From assembly GCA_963781665.1 (NCBI GenBank), contig CAWAGA010000002.1:4650001-4714000 (forward strand): 64,000 nt of DNA. The letters are read 5' to 3'. The DNA is from JAJYIW01 sp963781665. GTDB lineage: Bacteria > Chloroflexota > Anaerolineae > Anaerolineales > Anaerolineaceae. Position 1 is the stretch's first letter. Every line of letters begins with the position of its first letter. The translations under genes were made by a program, and so were the position numbers. Positions 61,120 to 64,000 of the stretch are shown here, piece by piece. The notes under the pieces are model-generated. The model had not been told where the DNA came from. It searched no databases and saw only the letters and a program-made list of their open reading frames with translations.

Positions 61120-62382
61120 ATGAAAACACGAGCTGTCATACTTGCTGGAGGTGAGGGATCACGCCTGGGTGTATTGACGGTCAAACGGACCAAACCTGCC
61201 GTCCCATTTGCTGGTAAATATAGAATAATCGACTTTACATTATCAAACTGCGTTAATTCAGGAATTTTCGACGTCACAATCGTGGCTCAGTACCGTCCAC
61301 AATCACTTATCGAGCACATCGGAGCAGGAGGACCCTGGGATCTGAACCGTGATTTTACCGGAGGGGTACGCATCTATACCCCTTTCAAAACCCGCCGGCC
61401 TTCAGACTGGTTTACAGGAACGGCTGATGCCATCCAACAGAATTTTTCGTTCATCAAGCGCGGCGATCCGGATTCCATCTTAATTCTCTCAGGTGATCAT
61501 ATTTATGCTATGGATTACGAAGTGATGGTTACATTCCACACCTCGCATCATGCTGACTTAACCATGGCGACCATAAACGTACCGATTGCAGAAGCGTCTC
61601 GGTTTGGAATTGTCGGAGTTGGCAGCGATTATCGAGTTCAATCATTTATTGAAAAACCTGAAAAACCAGCTTCAAACCTGATAAATATGGGGGTCTACCT
61701 TTTCAATCGCAATGTCCTCGACCGGGCATTGTGGGAAGATCACCTGAGCCAGGACTCGGCTCATGATTTTGGGAAAAATATCCTGCCACGGTTGATTGCT
61801 TCTGGAGCAAAAGTGTATGCTTACCCATTTTCAGGGTACTGGGTCGACGTAGGCACCATTAATTCTTATTGGCAGGCCCACATGGACTTATTGAAAGAGC
61901 CACCATCTATCGATCTGAATAATCGATCGTGGATCATCCATACCCGCACCGAAGAACGCCCGTCTATGTTCATCTCCAATCACGTCGATATTCAAGATAG
62001 CATGGTTTCCGATGGTTGCATCATTCGACCAGGGGCCAGGGTTTTCAATAGTATTTTATCCCCGGGTGTGATCGTCGAATCGGGTGCAACTGTTGAATAC
62101 TCGATATTGTTAACTGATTCGATTGTTGAAAATGGGGCGACTGTGAAGAATGCTGTACTTGATAAAAAGGTCCGGGTTGGTAAAGATGCCCAGATCGGCG
62201 GCGATTCAGATGGTCAAGAACCACTCTTAGCCATGGCAGGAAAATCTAGCGTTATTCCACCACAAACAATTATCTGTCCGGGAGCGATGGTCGGAACGGA
62301 TGTGGTTCCTTCAGATTTTCCGAGTCTGGTCGTTGAATCAGGCAAGTATATCCAAACCAGGAGGTTACCTAATGAAATATAA
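61120..62382 (+). CDS. glgC: glucose-1-phosphate adenylyltransferase
   Basis: Makes ADP-glucose for glycogen synthesis, 420 aa. It has the nucleotidyltransferase N-terminus AVILAGGEGSRLGVLTVKRTKPAVPFAGKYRIIDFTLSNCVNSG. SGDHIYAMDYEVM and FIEKPEKP follow. A C-terminal left-handed beta-helix has the hexapeptide rhythm seen in SDGCIIRPGARVFNSILSPGVIVESGA. AGAAAGAGG precedes the ATG. malQ overlaps by 11 bp, a glycogen pair. Confidence 0.96.
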   Translation: MKTRAVILAGGEGSRLGVLTVKRTKPAVPFAGKYRIIDFTLSNCVNSGIFDVTIVAQYRPQSLIEHIGAGGPWDLNRDFTGGVRIYTPFKTRRPSDWFTGTADAIQQNFSFIKRGDPDSILILSGDHIYAMDYEVMVTFHTSHHADLTMATINVPIAEASRFGIVGVGSDYRVQSFIEKPEKPASNLINMGVYLFNRNVLDRALWEDHLSQDSAHDFGKNILPRLIASGAKVYAYPFSGYWVDVGTINSYWQAHMDLLKEPPSIDLNNRSWIIHTRTEERPSMFISNHVDIQDSMVSDGCIIRPGARVFNSILSPGVIVESGATVEYSILLTDSIVENGATVKNAVLDKKVRVGKDAQIGGDSDGQEPLLAMAGKSSVIPPQTIICPGAMVGTDVVPSDFPSLVVESGKYIQTRRLPNEI

Positions 62383-63910
62383 GCGATCATCTGGCATACT
62401 TTTTCATCCCACCAGCTTGCCTGGCCCAGATGGGATCGGTGACCTTGGTCCTCAAGCTTATGCCTGGATCGATTTCTTACATGAAACTGGGTGTGCTCTG
62501 TGGCAGGTATTACCACTTGGTCCAACTGGTTATGGGGATTCACCCTACCAATCCTTTTCAGCCTTTGCAGGTAACCCTTATTTGGTCAGCCCTACAATTT
62601 TGCTTGACGAAGACCTTTTAACCCGTCAGGACCTAGTCGACCGGCCTAAATTCTCTACGGGCCAGGTCGATTTTGGGCCGGTAATTGAATGGAAGGTTAG
62701 ATTATTGGATAGAGCCTACGATAGGTTCAAAGGATCTTCAGATAGTGAGTTGGGGCGCGAATTATCTTCCTTCCAAAAGGATCAGGCTTATTGGCTCGAC
62801 GATTACACCATGTTTATGGCAATAAAAGAAGCCCAGGGAGGTGGTAGTTGGGATAAATGGCCTGCAATCCTCAAACACCGGGATCAATCAGCCCTCGATC
62901 GTTTTCGAAAAGAAAATCCTGACGCTATCCAACGTCACGTTTTCCGCCAGTTTATTTTCTTCCGGCAGTGGCAAGCCTTGCATACATATGCAAACCAGGC
63001 AGGTATTATGATCATAGGTGATGCGCCAATTTTCGTATCTTATGATAGTGCTGATGTTTGGGCTCACCCGGAATTATTTTATCTAGACCAAAAAGGATTG
63101 CCTTCAGTGGTTGCGGGTGTACCACCAGACTATTTTTCGAAAACAGGTCAATTATGGGGTAATCCTCTTTACCATTGGGACATCCACAAAGATACCGGGT
63201 ATTCCTGGTGGATCGATCGATTATCGACGCTTTTAAAAGTTGTTGATGTTGTTCGTCTCGATCATTTTCGCGGCTTTGCCGGTTACTGGGAAATTCCATA
63301 CGGTAACCCAACGGCTGAAATAGGCCGTTGGGTTCCAGGTCCCGGAGCGGATCTCTTCACAGCAGTAAATAAAGCTCTAGGCGACCTGCCGATCATCGCC
63401 GAAGACCTGGGCGTGGTAACACCAGATGTGATAGAACTGCGCGAGAAATTTGAGCTTCCTGGCATGAAACTATTTCAATTTGCCTTTTCGACAGACCCTG
63501 ATGATCCATTTTTACCCCACAATTTTCCAGAAAATTGCATTGCTTATACGGGCACCCACGATAACGACACGGTTATCGGATGGTATAAGACCGCGCCTAA
63601 AAGCGAACAGGACTTCTGCCGCCGTTATTTGAGTAAGCCAGGCAACGACATAGCCTGGGATATGATTCGAGGAATTTGGGGATCTGTTGCCAGTGTCGCA
63701 ATCGCTCCCTTACAAGATTTCCTCCGCCTGGATACAAATGCACGCATGAATTATCCTGGCCGTCCGGAAGGAAATTGGACCTGGCGAGTATCGCATGATG
63801 CCTTTACAGATGAGCTGACTCAAAATATCCACGAAATAAACTACCTTTACGGCCGCTCGCTGTCAAAAACAACCGTTAAAAATCTTAAACGTAACTGCTC
63901 AGGCAGGTAA
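62372..63910 (+). CDS. malQ: 4-alpha-glucanotransferase (amylomaltase)
   Basis: GH77 disproportionating enzyme of 512 aa that shuffles alpha-1,4-glucan chains. FHPTSLPGPDGIGDLGPQAY opens it. LRDPYQS-like GDSPYQSFSAFAGNP, VDVVRLDHFRGFAGYWEIP (nucleophile Asp), AEDLGVVTPDVIELRE (acid/base Glu) and YTGTHDNDTVIGWY follow. The ATG at 62372 has AGGAGG upstream and overlaps glgC by 11 bp. A last stretch of 90 bp to the window end holds no clear gene. Confidence 0.96.
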   Translation: MKYKRSSGILFHPTSLPGPDGIGDLGPQAYAWIDFLHETGCALWQVLPLGPTGYGDSPYQSFSAFAGNPYLVSPTILLDEDLLTRQDLVDRPKFSTGQVDFGPVIEWKVRLLDRAYDRFKGSSDSELGRELSSFQKDQAYWLDDYTMFMAIKEAQGGGSWDKWPAILKHRDQSALDRFRKENPDAIQRHVFRQFIFFRQWQALHTYANQAGIMIIGDAPIFVSYDSADVWAHPELFYLDQKGLPSVVAGVPPDYFSKTGQLWGNPLYHWDIHKDTGYSWWIDRLSTLLKVVDVVRLDHFRGFAGYWEIPYGNPTAEIGRWVPGPGADLFTAVNKALGDLPIIAEDLGVVTPDVIELREKFELPGMKLFQFAFSTDPDDPFLPHNFPENCIAYTGTHDNDTVIGWYKTAPKSEQDFCRRYLSKPGNDIAWDMIRGIWGSVASVAIAPLQDFLRLDTNARMNYPGRPEGNWTWRVSHDAFTDELTQNIHEINYLYGRSLSKTTVKNLKRNCSGR

Positions 63911-64000
63911 AGAGACGAAAGAAGGACAATAAGGTTTTCCAGCAAATACCAGGTGTAAGGCTTTCAATACCTTTTGGCCGTTCTTACGAGCGGTCGACAA

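Overview
The window looks like chromosome from a Chloroflexota bacterium, most likely Anaerolineae. This is inferred from gene content and protein style, not from a database search. Supporting signs are a GldA/GldF/GldG/DUF4340 ABC cluster, long TPR proteins with acidic P-D-W-L motifs, the rpsF-ssb-rpsR order, TrmFO, a MoaD-MoaE fusion and Thr/Pro-rich extracytoplasmic linkers. Gene density is high, with frequent ATGA or TTGA start/stop overlaps. I see no insertion sequence, phage, CRISPR array or rRNA, and only one tRNA.

Layout. 1-4 kb: ABC-2 exporter operon. 4-9.5 kb: primary sigma factor, an acidic TPR protein, ndk, a DUF2007 protein and rpmF. 9.5-14.7 kb, minus strand: small membrane protein, hflX, aminotransferase, M28 peptidase, trmFO. 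14.7-28 kb: a sigma-54 regulatory island. It holds rpoN, a PAS/GAF histidine kinase and an NtrC-like activator that lacks a DNA-binding domain. These are followed by a textbook -24/-12 promoter driving a small two-helix membrane protein, a protein of about 1850 residues made largely of TPRs, and a TPR protein with a C25/caspase-like His/Cys peptidase domain. 28-30.7 kb: rpsF-ssb-rpsR and a parvulin-type isomerase. 30.7-37.5 kb, minus strand: smc, rnc, a threonine-synthase-like gene, moaD-moaE fusion, moaC. 37.5-43.4 kb: scpA, two small envelope proteins, nnrE/nnrD, two conserved unknowns. 43.4-51.6 kb: tRNA-Arg, hsp20, lon, a lone receiver, a PHP-AlbA_2 fusion, mogA, efp, an eight-cysteine protein and a HAD-DinB fusion. 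51.8-57.8 kb: ftsH, then fadD, miaA, yraN and a UroD-family gene on the minus strand. 57.9-64 kb: cinA with a degenerate C-terminal domain, an amidohydrolase-CYTH fusion, glgC and malQ.

The best candidate for an undescribed system is the sigma-54 island at 14.7-28 kb. A dedicated sigma factor, sensor and activator sit next to their own probable target promoter. That promoter's predicted transcription start lies inside a perfect 11-bp hairpin that covers the next gene's Shine-Dalgarno site. Sigma-54 transcripts would therefore have an open ribosome site, while read-through transcripts would not. The output genes pair a TPR scaffold with a TPR-caspase-like protease.

Caveat on quality: six genes (acidic TPR protein, ntrC-like, giant TPR, TPR-peptidase, smc, ftsH) are each split by a single-base shift. 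In five of them the shift falls at or beside a short homopolymer. Because essential smc and ftsH are among them, I read these mainly as assembly or sequencing indels. The halves are listed separately but should be read as one gene each.
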